NCBI RefSeq assembly: GCF_010730055.1
Contig: NZ_AP022575.1
Span: 2,542,001-2,606,000 of the forward strand
Length of the DNA stretch: 64,000 bases
Direction of reading: 5' to 3'
From: Mycobacterium shinjukuense
GTDB lineage: Bacteria; Actinomycetota; Actinomycetes; Mycobacteriales; Mycobacteriaceae
Shown here in pieces: positions 32,572-41,270 of the stretch. Position numbers and translations under genes: made by a program. Below the pieces are notes generated by a model. That model was not told the DNA's origin, made no database searches, and saw only the letters and a program-made list of their open reading frames with translations. Position 1 is the stretch's first letter, and every line of letters begins with the position of its first letter.

Positions 32572-33564
32572 ATGGACACGTTTCATGCGCTGGTGGCCCG
32601 CCAGGATGGCGATCGGATAACCGCGTCGGTCGAGACGCTCGGAACGGCCGACCTCCCGCCCGGAGAGGTGACGATTCGGGTGCGGTATTCCAGCGTGAAC
32701 TTCAAAGACGCGCTGGCGCTGACACCCGGCGGTGGCGTGGTGCGCCACTATCCCGTGGTGCCGGGCATCGACCTGACCGGCGAAGTCGTCGAGTCCCAGT
32801 CCCCCGACTTCGCCGTCGGCGACGCCGTCCTGGCCCACGGCTACCAGATCGGCACCGGTCACCACGGCGGCTACGCCGAATATGCCCGGCTGCCCGCCGA
32901 TCAGGTGGTGGCGCTGGGCGCCCTGAGTCCGCGTGACGCGGCCGCGATCGGGACGGCCGGTTTCACCGCCGCGATGAGCGTGCAGGCACTGATCGACTGG
33001 GGCGTCACACCCGACGCGGGGCCCGTCGTCGTCACCGGCGCATCCGGTGGCGTCGGCTCGATCAGCGTGGATCTGCTGGCGGCCGCGGGCTATCAGGTGG
33101 TGGCCTCAACCGGAAAACCCCAGGCCGCAGAACTGCTGAAAACGCTTGGCGCCGCGGAGGTTATCGGCCGGCTGCCCGCCGATCCAGACATTCGGCCGTT
33201 GGCCAAGGCGCGCTGGGCGGCCGGGGTGGACTGCGTGGGCGGAGTGACGCTGGCCGACGTGCTGAGCGCGGTGAAATACGGCGGCGCGGTGGCCGCCTGC
33301 GGCCTGACCGGCGGGGCCGCGCTGCACACCACGGTGATGCCGTTCATCCTGCGCGGAATTGCGCTGTTGGGGATGGACTCGGTGCAACTGCCGATCGGCC
33401 CGCGACGGGAATTGTGGGCACGCCTGGAAGATTCGTTGCGGCCGCGACATTTGCAGGCGGTCATCACCGAGGTCGATGTCAAAGACGTGATCGGGGTTAT
33501 TGATCGGGTGCGCGCCGGGGGGTTCACGGGCCGGGCCGTGGTGCGGGTTGCGGGCGGGTTCTAG
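32572..33564 (+). CDS. Medium-chain dehydrogenase/reductase of the YhdH/AcuI (acrylyl-CoA reductase) type
   Basis: The 330-residue NADPH-dependent reductase has a GroES-like N-terminus (EVTIRVRYSSVNFKDALALTPGGG, VVPGIDLTGEVV), the cofactor fold PVVVTGASGGVGSISVDLLAAAGYQVVASTGK and GVDCVGGVTLADVLS. No structural or catalytic zinc cysteines are seen. AcuI reduces acrylyl-CoA to propionyl-CoA; YhdH proteins reduce quinones or enones, so the substrate is not fixed. It is followed 48 bp later by fadB4, another member of the superfamily. Confidence 0.8.
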   Translation: MDTFHALVARQDGDRITASVETLGTADLPPGEVTIRVRYSSVNFKDALALTPGGGVVRHYPVVPGIDLTGEVVESQSPDFAVGDAVLAHGYQIGTGHHGGYAEYARLPADQVVALGALSPRDAAAIGTAGFTAAMSVQALIDWGVTPDAGPVVVTGASGGVGSISVDLLAAAGYQVVASTGKPQAAELLKTLGAAEVIGRLPADPDIRPLAKARWAAGVDCVGGVTLADVLSAVKYGGAVAACGLTGGAALHTTVMPFILRGIALLGMDSVQLPIGPRRELWARLEDSLRPRHLQAVITEVDVKDVIGVIDRVRAGGFTGRAVVRVAGGF

Positions 33565-33612
33565 ATTGGGGCTGTCCGGGGCTCTCCGGCTCTGGTTGAC
33601 GACGGAGGTGGC

Positions 33613-34584
33613 ATGCGCGCGGCACGGGTGACTCGGCTGGATGGTCCGGACGCGATCGAAGTGGCTGAGGTCGACGAACCCGCCGGCGACGGTGTGGTGG
33701 TCGACGTGCACGCCGCCGGCGTGGCATTTCCCGACGCGCTGCTCACCCGCGGCCGCTACCAGTACCGACCGGAGCCGCCGTTTGTGCTGGGCGCAGAAAT
33801 CGCCGGTGTGGTGCGATCGGCGCCCGCCGACGCCCACGTGCGTCCCGGCGACCGGGTCGTCGGCCTGACCATGCTGATCGGCGGCATGGCCGAGGTGGCC
33901 GTGCTGGCGCCCGACCGGGTGTTCAGGCTCCCGGACAACGTGAGCTTCGATGCCGGCGCCGGCGTGCTGTTCAACGACCTGACCATGCTTTTTGCGCTCA
34001 CCGTTCGCGGTCGGCTGCAGGCGGGCGAGACGGTGCTGGTGCACGGGGCCGCCGGCGGGATCGGCACATCGACGTTGCGACTGGCGCCGGCACTCGGGGC
34101 GGCACGCACCATCGCGGTGGTCAGCACGCAGGAGAAGGCCGCGATCGCCACCGCCGCCGGGGCCACCGATGTGGTGTCCTCCGACGGGTTCAAAGACGCC
34201 GCCAAGGCGTTGACGAACGGCCGCGGCGTCGACATCGTCGTCGACCCGGTCGGCGGCGACCGGTTCACCGACTCGCTGCGCTCGCTCGCTGCGGGGGGAC
34301 GGCTGCTGGTGATCGGCTTCACCGGCGGCGAGATCCCCACCGTGAAGGTAAACCGGCTGCTGCTCAACAACATTGACGTAGTCGGTGTTGGCTGGGGCGC
34401 ATGGTCCCTCACCCACCCCGATGCGCTGGCCCAGCAGTGGGCACAACTCGAGCGGCTGCTCAGCTCGGGCAAGCTGGCTCCTCCCGAGCCGGTGGTGTTC
34501 CCGCTGGACGAGGCCGCCGCCGCGGTCGCTTCGCTGGAGAATCGCACCGCCAAAGGGAAAGTCGTACTACGCGTGCGCGACTAA
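33613..34584 (+). CDS. fadB4: Zinc-free quinone oxidoreductase-type enzyme FadB4
   Basis: The 323-residue protein has the same length and nearly the same sequence as M. tuberculosis Rv3141: MRAARVTRLDGPDAIEVAEV, VLGAEIAGVVRSAP, the NADPH fold ETVLVHGAAGGIGTSTLRLA, VVDPVGGDRFTDSLRSLAAGG and VGVGWGAWSLTHPD. Despite its fatty-acid name it belongs to the quinone oxidoreductase group of medium-chain reductases and probably reduces an enone or quinone. It converges on the SBP56-like gene with 25 bp between stops. Confidence 0.9.
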   Translation: MRAARVTRLDGPDAIEVAEVDEPAGDGVVVDVHAAGVAFPDALLTRGRYQYRPEPPFVLGAEIAGVVRSAPADAHVRPGDRVVGLTMLIGGMAEVAVLAPDRVFRLPDNVSFDAGAGVLFNDLTMLFALTVRGRLQAGETVLVHGAAGGIGTSTLRLAPALGAARTIAVVSTQEKAAIATAAGATDVVSSDGFKDAAKALTNGRGVDIVVDPVGGDRFTDSLRSLAAGGRLLVIGFTGGEIPTVKVNRLLLNNIDVVGVGWGAWSLTHPDALAQQWAQLERLLSSGKLAPPEPVVFPLDEAAAAVASLENRTAKGKVVLRVRD

Positions 34585-34609
34585 TACCAATGCGCGTCCC
34601 TGATGATCG

Positions 34610-36025
34610 TCAGGTGGTGAAGCAGTACGAGTCGCTGGACGCGTCACCGCCTTGGAGCCGGATCTGGTGCACCCGCAGTCCCTGGAAGTCCTTGCCGTGC
34701 GGGAAGAATCCGGTATCGGCGGTGAGGCCGCCTGCGGAGACGTCGGCGTCGAGCTTGGCCATCCATGCCCCGACGCCAGCCGGATAGAAGACCTCGTCCC
34801 ACGCTGCGTAAAGGGAGTTGGTGACATAGACCCTGCGGCCGTCGCGGCTGATCTCCACCATCTGTGGCCCGCCGCGCAGCGCCAGACCCGGGGCGCCCGG
34901 GTGCGGCTCGCGCCGCACGATCCCCCCGAGGCGAACGGACGCGGTCTCGCGCGGGTGAAACGGGTCGCCGACGTCGTACTGCTTGAGTTCACCAGTGCCC
35001 CAACAAGACACGTAGAGCCAGCGATCGTCGACCGACAGGTCGATGTCGGAAACCAGCGGTGGCACCGCACCGAACGGCTTCAGCGCGGGTGGCAGCTGCT
35101 CGGGGTCGGCGGGCTCGGCGGGGACGGTGATCACCTTGTCGACCGACCATTGAACGCCGTTCTTGTGCCACAGCCAGACGGACGCCGACAGATCCTCGAC
35201 GCTGATCACGACTCCGGCGAAGCCGAACGCCTTGGTCGGGTCGTGGGCCGGGCGCAACTCGAGCACCATCTGGTGCTGGTCACCGAGATCGACACGCTGG
35301 GTCAGCTTCCGCTCGGACATGCTCCAGAAGTTCAAGTGGTGTCCGAACCTGCGCCCGAGCAGGTCTTCGAGATTGAGCCCGTTCTCGATCATCGATGGCA
35401 CCGCCCACTCCGACGTCAGCACGGTGTCGTACCGCAGGTGCCACCACACGTCGTAGGCGAAGAATTGCGGTCCGCGGTCTTGCTCCCACGGTCCTATCAC
35501 CTCGAACGTGTCGTGGTCGATCAACGCGACACCGCCGGGCCCGTCGTCGCCGTTGGCGCCGCCCAACGCCGACATGAAGATGGCGCCCGGTCCGCAGTGC
35601 ACGGTATGCGGGCGTGAATATCCGGCCTTGGCGGCAAGTTCGGCGGCCTCGATCGTGTGTGTCAACTGTGGCTGACGGGGGTCGGGCTTGGTGTCGAAAA
35701 CGTACGTGGCCGACGAGCGTAAGCCCGGCACGAGCAGGTAGCGCCGCTCGAGCGGCTGTCCGTGATGGGCTTCATGCCCCTCGTGGCACAGCGCGCTCGA
35801 GCAGGCGTTCCACCCGAAGTGGTGCAATTCGTTGCCCGCCGTGGGCAGCTCGGTCCAACCGACAACGTGGCCGCATGTGGAGGAGTTAGGGTCGCAGTCG
35901 ACAACGACCAACGCATCCTTTGCCTGACCGGCCGGGTCGAACGCGACCACATAAGCGAACCGCTCAGGAGCCGCCGCGACGGCCGCTCCTGGGCTGCGAT
36001 AAAACGTGGGATCTGTCGCAGGCAT
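34610..36025 (-). CDS. Selenium-binding protein/methanethiol oxidase (SELENBP1, MtoX family)
   Basis: The 471-residue beta-propeller protein shows the conserved metal- and Cys-containing segment NELHHFGWNACSSALCHEGH, then RPHTVHCGPGAIFMSALG, DVWWHLRYDTVLTSEW, SDIDLSVDDRWLYVSCWGTGEL and a C-terminal FYPAGVGAW-MAKLD. Bacterial MtoX and human SELENBP1 oxidise methanethiol to formaldehyde, hydrogen sulfide and hydrogen peroxide with copper; the conserved His and Cys are here. No Tat or Sec signal is evident, unlike the periplasmic MtoX. It belongs to the accessory block after fadB4. Confidence 0.8.
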   Translation of the reverse strand: MPATDPTFYRSPGAAVAAAPERFAYVVAFDPAGQAKDALVVVDCDPNSSTCGHVVGWTELPTAGNELHHFGWNACSSALCHEGHEAHHGQPLERRYLLVPGLRSSATYVFDTKPDPRQPQLTHTIEAAELAAKAGYSRPHTVHCGPGAIFMSALGGANGDDGPGGVALIDHDTFEVIGPWEQDRGPQFFAYDVWWHLRYDTVLTSEWAVPSMIENGLNLEDLLGRRFGHHLNFWSMSERKLTQRVDLGDQHQMVLELRPAHDPTKAFGFAGVVISVEDLSASVWLWHKNGVQWSVDKVITVPAEPADPEQLPPALKPFGAVPPLVSDIDLSVDDRWLYVSCWGTGELKQYDVGDPFHPRETASVRLGGIVRREPHPGAPGLALRGGPQMVEISRDGRRVYVTNSLYAAWDEVFYPAGVGAWMAKLDADVSAGGLTADTGFFPHGKDFQGLRVHQIRLQGGDASSDSYCFTT

Positions 36026-36102
36026 CGTTCCTCCTGAGCCGAAGCGTCGGATAACGGCGGCATGCAGCTAACAGCGGGAGCCGCTTCGCGCTTGTTGTGC
36101 GT

Positions 36103-36726
36103 TCAGGCCATCTCGGGCACCCGCAGATGCGCGATCGCCAACTCGAAGTCGCACTCGTCGAGCACCTCGGCAGCTACTTCCTGGCTGCCTGTGGCTCTGA
36201 TCTGGTCCAGCCGATCTCTGTTGCGCTCCATCGCGTCTGCGCTGTCGAACGTCGCCGCGGCTACGCCACGACCGGAGGCGCGGTCGATCAGCAGGCTGGC
36301 GCTGCAAAATCCGTCAAGCTCCTCGAGTGCGGGCAGGATCGTCGTCCTGTAGAAATCGATGCCGCGGTCGATCTGATCCGGGGCGACTTTGACCCAGGTG
36401 GCTCGGACACGGGCACCCTCACTGGACCGGTGGTCACGGTGCAAGACAGCGATCTCCCATTCCTCGACGGCTACGCTGCCACCGAAAATCTCCGCGGCAC
36501 GATCACGAACCGGCCGCACCGACTCCGCGCTCGAGCGCATCGCTTCCTCCGACTGCCATGCGCTGGTGGCAATGCATCGGCCGGACGACCGGTCGACCAA
36601 CAGGGATACGCCGGTGTACCCGTCGAGGCGCTCGAGTGCGGGCATCACGGCGTCGCGAATGTGCGCAATGCCGGCATCGATCGATGAGGGCTGTGCGCGG
36701 AAAGTGCTAGCGCGTGCGTACATCAT
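36103..36726 (-). CDS. Duplicated ABM-like dimeric alpha-beta barrel protein
   Basis: The 207-residue protein contains two related halves. Half one begins MMYARASTFRAQPSSIDAGI; half two begins RATWVKVAPDQIDRGIDFYR. Each has the helix-strand pattern PALERLDGYTGVSLLVDRSSGR / PALEELDGFCSASLLIDRASGR. The fold is that of antibiotic-biosynthesis monooxygenases and related dimeric barrels, here fused to a pseudo-dimer. No catalytic residue can be named. The start is one of two adjacent ATGs at 36723/36726 behind AGAGGAGG. It is divergent from the CoA-transferase operon across about 130 bp. Confidence 0.65.
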   Translation of the reverse strand: MMYARASTFRAQPSSIDAGIAHIRDAVMPALERLDGYTGVSLLVDRSSGRCIATSAWQSEEAMRSSAESVRPVRDRAAEIFGGSVAVEEWEIAVLHRDHRSSEGARVRATWVKVAPDQIDRGIDFYRTTILPALEELDGFCSASLLIDRASGRGVAAATFDSADAMERNRDRLDQIRATGSQEVAAEVLDECDFELAIAHLRVPEMA

Positions 36727-36856
36727 CTGCCTCCTCTGTATACGGGGCAGCGTCTCGACGGCGCTGCCGTCCACTTCATCGTCCTCCCACCGGCAAGGCG
36801 CGGCAATGGCTCTTGTGAGGCTCTTGTGGCCGCGCTAGCGATCGGTAACCTGGCCG

Positions 36857-36949
36857 ATGACGCCTGCACGCCACCGCGACAAGCTGCGGCTGCCCGTCGA
36901 AACCAGCACCGCCTGGCTGGTCGGCCGTGACCTCGAGGGGACCGAATGA
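36857..36949 (+). CDS. Possible 30-residue leader peptide coupled to the CoA transferase
   Basis: ATG at 36857 opens MTPARHRDKLRLPVETSTAW LVGRDLEGTE, ending TGA at 36947-36949. That stop overlaps the next start ATG (36946-36948) as ATGA, the same coupling used between later genes of this operon. No good ribosome site is visible, so it may be a leader, a degraded gene tail or chance. Confidence 0.35.
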   Translation: MTPARHRDKLRLPVETSTAWLVGRDLEGTE

Positions 36950-38151
36950 CCGCAACCGGACCACTGGAGGGCATCCGGGTGCTCGAACTCGGCACCTTGA
37001 TCGCCGGCCCGTTCGCCGGACGGCTGCTCGGCGACATGGGCGCCGACGTCATCAAGGTGGAACCACCGGGTGCCCCGGACCCACTGCGGACCTGGGGGCA
37101 GGCCGAAGTCGACGGCTATCACGTCTTCTGGACGGTGCATGCCCGCAACAAACGGGGCATCACGCTCGACCTGCGCCGGCCACGCGGCCAGGAGCTGTTC
37201 CTTGACCTCGTCGAGAAGTCCGACATCGTGGTGGAGAACTTCCGTCCCGGCACGCTGGAGAAGTGGAACCTGGGCTATGAGGCGCTGCGAGAACGCAATC
37301 CGGGGATCATCCTGGTTCGGGTGTCGGGCTACGGCCAGAACGGACCGGATTCACACAAGGCCGGCTATGCCTCGATGGCCGAGGCGGCCAGCGGGCTGCG
37401 CTACCTCAACGGATTCCCGGGCGGGCCGCCACCGCGGCTGGCGGTATCGCTGGGCGACAGCCTGGCCGGCATGTTCGCCGCTCAGGGGGCGCTGGCCGCC
37501 CTGTACCGCCGCAGCGTCACCGGGCAGGGCCAGGTGGTCGACGTCGCGCTGACCGAAGCCTGTTTGGCCGTCCAGGACTCCACCATCCCGGACTATGACG
37601 TCGGCGGCGTGGTGCGCGGCCCGTCGGGCACCCGACTGGAGGGCATCGCGCCGTCCAACATCTACCGCAGTGCCGATGGCCACTGGGTGGTGATCGCGGC
37701 CAATCAGGACACCGTGTTCGCCCGGCTGTGTCAGGCGATAGGACGGCCCGAACTTGTCACCGACGAGCGCTTCGCCACCCACCGCGCCCGCGGACGCCAT
37801 CAGGATGAGCTGGACACCATCATCGGCGACTGGGCGGGCGACCGGACACCCGCCGAGATCATCGAAATCCTCGATGCCGCAGGGGTGATCGTCGGGCCTA
37901 TCAATACGGTCGCCGACGTGGTCAAGGACCGACAACTGCGGGCGCGCGGGATGCTCGTTGAGCACTACGACGAACGCATCGGCCGTCCGGTGCTGGGACC
38001 GGGGATCGTGCCGGTGCTGTCGGAATCCCCGGGCAGTGTGCGCAACGCCGGTCCCGCGCGCCCGGGCCAGCACAACGACGACGTCTACATCGGGCTGTTG
38101 GGCATGACGGCCGAGGAGCTCGCCCAGTTGCGCGCCCAGGAGGTGCTATGA
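36946..38151 (+). CDS. Family III CoA-transferase (CaiB/BaiF)
   Basis: The 401-residue protein begins LEGIRVLELGTLIAGPFAGRLL, has ADVIKVEPPGAPDPLRTWG and the catalytic-Asp region RLAVSLGDSLAGMFAAQGALAAL, all typical of formyl-CoA-transferase-type enzymes that move CoA between carboxylic acids by an aspartyl-CoA thioester. With the following HMG-CoA lyase it resembles the human SUGCT/HMGCL pair, which suggests a 3-hydroxy-3-methyl- or related dicarboxylic acid as acceptor. It is the first gene of the five-gene operon and overlaps the next by 4 bp. Confidence 0.85.
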   Translation: MTATGPLEGIRVLELGTLIAGPFAGRLLGDMGADVIKVEPPGAPDPLRTWGQAEVDGYHVFWTVHARNKRGITLDLRRPRGQELFLDLVEKSDIVVENFRPGTLEKWNLGYEALRERNPGIILVRVSGYGQNGPDSHKAGYASMAEAASGLRYLNGFPGGPPPRLAVSLGDSLAGMFAAQGALAALYRRSVTGQGQVVDVALTEACLAVQDSTIPDYDVGGVVRGPSGTRLEGIAPSNIYRSADGHWVVIAANQDTVFARLCQAIGRPELVTDERFATHRARGRHQDELDTIIGDWAGDRTPAEIIEILDAAGVIVGPINTVADVVKDRQLRARGMLVEHYDERIGRPVLGPGIVPVLSESPGSVRNAGPARPGQHNDDVYIGLLGMTAEELAQLRAQEVL

Positions 38152-39053
38152 ACCGACACGTCGACATCCGCGAGGTGTCCCTACGCGACGGCCTGCAGAT
38201 CGAGCAGCCAATCGCGTTGTCGGCCAAGCTGGAGCTGTTGGCCGCGGTGGCCGCCACCGGAGTGCGCGAGGTCGAGGCCACGGCGTTCGTGTCGCCGTCG
38301 AAAGTGCCGTCGATGGCCGACGCCGCCGAACTTGCCGCCGAGCTGCACCGCTACCCCGACATCGAGTTCTCCGCGCTGGTGGCCAGCCCGAACGGGGCTA
38401 GGCGGGCGATCGCGGCGCGGCTGCGGTCGATCGAGTACGTGGTAGCGGCCAGCGACGCGTTCAGCGCCGCCAACGTCGGGCGGCCCACCGCCGAGGCCAC
38501 CAACCAGATCGGCGAGATCCTTGCCATCGCCCACGACAATGACGTCACCGTCGAGGTCGTCGTCGCCACCGCGTGGGACTGTCCGTTCGACGGGCCCACC
38601 CCGCCGCAGCGGGTCCTCGACATCGCCGCCGCCGCCCGCGACCAGGGTGTGGACCGGTTCTCCATCGCCGACACCATTGGCACCGCGACGCCGGGGCGGG
38701 TCAGTTCACTGGTCGCACAACTGCGTCCGGTGATTGGCGACATTCCGCTGGGTGGGCATTTTCACAACACCCGCGGCGCCGGGCTGGCCAGCGCGTATGC
38801 GGCGGTCAGCTCCGGTGTCACCCGCCTGGACGCCTCGGTGGGCGGGCTGGGGGGTTGTCCCTTCGCACCGGGTGCGACCGGCAATATCGCTACCGAGGAT
38901 CTGGTGTACCTGTTGACCGACAGCGGATTCGACGTCGACGTCGACCTGCAGGCCGCCATCGTCGCAGCCAAAGTCGCGAAATCCGTTGTCGGCCACGATC
39001 TGCCGAGCGCCTTGTTGCGCGCGGGAGACCGGATCCGCCAGGTGAGGAGATAA
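38148..39053 (+). CDS. Hydroxymethylglutaryl-CoA lyase
   Basis: The 301-residue TIM-barrel lyase has the DRE-TIM motif EVSLRDGLQIEQPIAL, the metal-binding GGHFHNTRGAGLASAYAAV and the catalytic-Cys loop ASVGGLGGCPFAPGATGNIATED. It should cleave a 3-hydroxy-3-methylacyl-CoA, typically HMG-CoA, to acetyl-CoA and a ketone or keto acid. It overlaps the CoA-transferase stop by 4 bp (ATGA) and is followed 1 bp later by the dehydrogenase start. Confidence 0.9.
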   Translation: MNRHVDIREVSLRDGLQIEQPIALSAKLELLAAVAATGVREVEATAFVSPSKVPSMADAAELAAELHRYPDIEFSALVASPNGARRAIAARLRSIEYVVAASDAFSAANVGRPTAEATNQIGEILAIAHDNDVTVEVVVATAWDCPFDGPTPPQRVLDIAAAARDQGVDRFSIADTIGTATPGRVSSLVAQLRPVIGDIPLGGHFHNTRGAGLASAYAAVSSGVTRLDASVGGLGGCPFAPGATGNIATEDLVYLLTDSGFDVDVDLQAAIVAAKVAKSVVGHDLPSALLRAGDRIRQVRR

Positions 39054-39054
39054 C

Positions 39055-40305
39055 GTGGACTTCGCTCTGCCCGAACATCTTCCGGCCCTGCTCGCCGAGA
39101 TGGACGAGTTCATCGAGGCCGAGATCACGCCGCTGGAACGCAAACACATCCAATACTTCGACCATCGTCGAGAGCATGCCCGCACCGACTGGGACAACGG
39201 CGGCATCCCGCGACCGGAGTGGGAGGACCTGCTGACCGAGATGCGCAGGCGCGCCGACAAGGCCGGCTGGCTGCGCTACGGCCTGCCGTCACAATTCGGC
39301 GGCCGCAACGGAACCAACCTCGATATGGCCGTCATCCGGGAACACCTGGCGCACAAAGGACTCGGGCTGCACAACGACCTGCAGAACGAGTCGTCCATCG
39401 TCGGCAACTTCCCCCAGGTCATCATGATGGACCGGTTCGGCACCGAGGCGCAGAAGAAGGAATGGATCGAGGCGCTGATCACCGGCGAGCGGTCGATGGC
39501 GTTCGGGCTGACCGAGCCCAACCACGGATCCGACGCCACCTGGCTTCAGACCCGCGCCGAGAAGGACGGCGACGGCTGGGTCATCAACGGCGCCAAGCGG
39601 TTCAACACCGGCGTGCACCGTGCCACCCACGACCTGGTGTTCGCCCGCACCTCGGGCGAACCCGGCCGGGCGCTCGGCATCACCGCGTTCCTGGTGCCCA
39701 CCGATGCCCCCGGCTTCACCGTGCCGTACTACTGGTGGACGTTCAACATGCCGACCGACCACGGCGAGGTCGAGCTCAACGGCGTGCGGGTGCCGGCCGA
39801 CGCGGTGCTCGGCGAGGTCGATCGCGGCCTGGAGGTTGGCCAGACCTTCTTGCACGAGAACAGGATTCGCCAGGCGGCCAGCAGCCTGGGCGCCGCGCAG
39901 TACTGCATCGACCGGGCCGTCGTCTACGCCAACGAGCGCACGGTGTTCGGCAAGCCGCTCGCGGTCAATCAGGCCGTCCAGTGGCCGCTGGTGGAACTGC
40001 ACACCGAGGCGCAGATGGTGCGCCTGCTGGTGTACTACGCGGCCTCGCAGCTGGACGGCAACCATCACATGGAAGTGTCCGACAAAGTGTCGATGTCCAT
40101 TTCCCAGGCCAACTATCGCGCCAACCGGCTGGTCTGCGAGGCCGCCGACCGCGCCATGCAGGTGTTCGGCGGCGTCGGCTACAGCCGTCACGAGCCGTTC
40201 GAGCACATCTACCGCCACCACCGCCGGTACCGGATCACCGAGGGCGCCGAAGAGATTCAGATCCGCCGGGTCGCGCAGCGGCTGTTCAAGTTTGGCGCAC
40301 AGTGA
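39055..40305 (+). CDS. Acyl-CoA dehydrogenase, LvaC/ACAD10-11-like
   Basis: The 416-residue protein starts at GTG and has a long N-terminal helical part (FIEAEITPLERKHIQYFDHRREHARTDW), the FAD-binding FGLTEPNHGSDATWLQTRAEKD and WVINGAKRFNTG, then VFGKPLAVNQAVQWPLVELH, and the C-terminal RITEGAEEIQIRRVAQ with the catalytic Glu. The long N-terminal region and the neighbouring kinase resemble LvaC and human ACAD10/ACAD11, which remove the phosphate from 4-phosphohydroxyacyl-CoA. It shares one base with the next start codon. Confidence 0.85.
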   Translation: MDFALPEHLPALLAEMDEFIEAEITPLERKHIQYFDHRREHARTDWDNGGIPRPEWEDLLTEMRRRADKAGWLRYGLPSQFGGRNGTNLDMAVIREHLAHKGLGLHNDLQNESSIVGNFPQVIMMDRFGTEAQKKEWIEALITGERSMAFGLTEPNHGSDATWLQTRAEKDGDGWVINGAKRFNTGVHRATHDLVFARTSGEPGRALGITAFLVPTDAPGFTVPYYWWTFNMPTDHGEVELNGVRVPADAVLGEVDRGLEVGQTFLHENRIRQAASSLGAAQYCIDRAVVYANERTVFGKPLAVNQAVQWPLVELHTEAQMVRLLVYYAASQLDGNHHMEVSDKVSMSISQANYRANRLVCEAADRAMQVFGGVGYSRHEPFEHIYRHHRRYRITEGAEEIQIRRVAQRLFKFGAQ

Positions 40306-41270
40306 CCCAACTGCAGCAGGGCCTGGCCGCGGTGTTGCGCCCGATCCTGCGCGCCGAGGTGGCAGTCGAGAACCTGCGTGCGCTCACCGGCGGCGCCAGC
40401 CGCAGCACGTGGGCGTTCGACGCCGTCACGGATTCCGGGCGTCGGTCGCTGATCCTGCGCATCGGGCCACCCGATGCCATGCACGCCGGCATGGAGGTCG
40501 AGGCCCGGGTCCAGGCCGCCGCCGCGGCGGCCGGGGCACCGGTGCCACCCATCCTGATCGCTGACGATTCGGGTGTGGCACTGGGCAATCCGTTTCTGAT
40601 ATGCGACGAGGTCAAGGGCGAGACCATCGTCCGGCGCATCCAGCGCCGGCTCGACGAGGCGGGCCGGGCACGGCTCCTGCGCCAGTGCGCGCGAGCGCTG
40701 GCCGCCATTCACCGCGCCGACGCGGGCGACCCCGGTCTGGCCCGCGAGGACCCAATCGGACAGTGGCGGGCGCGATTGGATGCCATGGGCGACACCACCG
40801 CCACCTTCGAGTGGACCTTCCGCTGGCTCGAGGCCAACCGGCCCCCGCCATCGCCTGGGCTGCTGGTGCACGGTGACTACCGGATGGGAAATCTCGTCGT
40901 CGATGGTTGTGACCTTGCCGCCGTATTGGATTGGGAGTTGGTCCACGTCGGTGAGGCATACGAGGATCTGGCCTGGTTCTGCGTGCGTGCCTGGCGGTTC
41001 GGCGCGCCGGCCAGCCATGGCGCCGGCGGTCTGGGCAGTATCGAGCAATTCTTGCAGGCCTACGCCGACGCCGGCGGGACGACCGTCGACCGCGAGGTGT
41101 TTCGCTGGTGGCTGGTGTTGGCCACGCTTCGTTGGGCAGTCATCTGCCGGTACCAGGCGGAGCGCCACTTGAGCGGTCAGGTTCGCTCGGTGGAGTTGGC
41201 GACGATCGGGCGCCGGGTGTGCGAGAACGAGTGGGATCTGCTTGAGCTACTGGACGAGGCGCCCCGATGA
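40302..41270 (+). CDS. APH-type kinase (LvaA-like, possible 4-hydroxyacyl-CoA kinase)
   Basis: The 322-residue protein belongs to the aminoglycoside phosphotransferase/choline kinase fold: an N-lobe with LRALTGGASRSTWAFDAV and RSLILRIGPPDA (the ATP Lys replaced by Arg-rich stretch), the Brenner-type catalytic loop LLVHGDYRMGNLVVD and the metal Asp in AAVLDWELVHVGEAYEDLAWF. APH-type kinases next to acyl-CoA dehydrogenases are typical of the ACAD10/11 and Lva systems, where they phosphorylate 4-hydroxyacyl-CoA. The GTG start overlaps the previous stop. Confidence 0.75.
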   Translation: MTQLQQGLAAVLRPILRAEVAVENLRALTGGASRSTWAFDAVTDSGRRSLILRIGPPDAMHAGMEVEARVQAAAAAAGAPVPPILIADDSGVALGNPFLICDEVKGETIVRRIQRRLDEAGRARLLRQCARALAAIHRADAGDPGLAREDPIGQWRARLDAMGDTTATFEWTFRWLEANRPPPSPGLLVHGDYRMGNLVVDGCDLAAVLDWELVHVGEAYEDLAWFCVRAWRFGAPASHGAGGLGSIEQFLQAYADAGGTTVDREVFRWWLVLATLRWAVICRYQAERHLSGQVRSVELATIGRRVCENEWDLLELLDEAPR

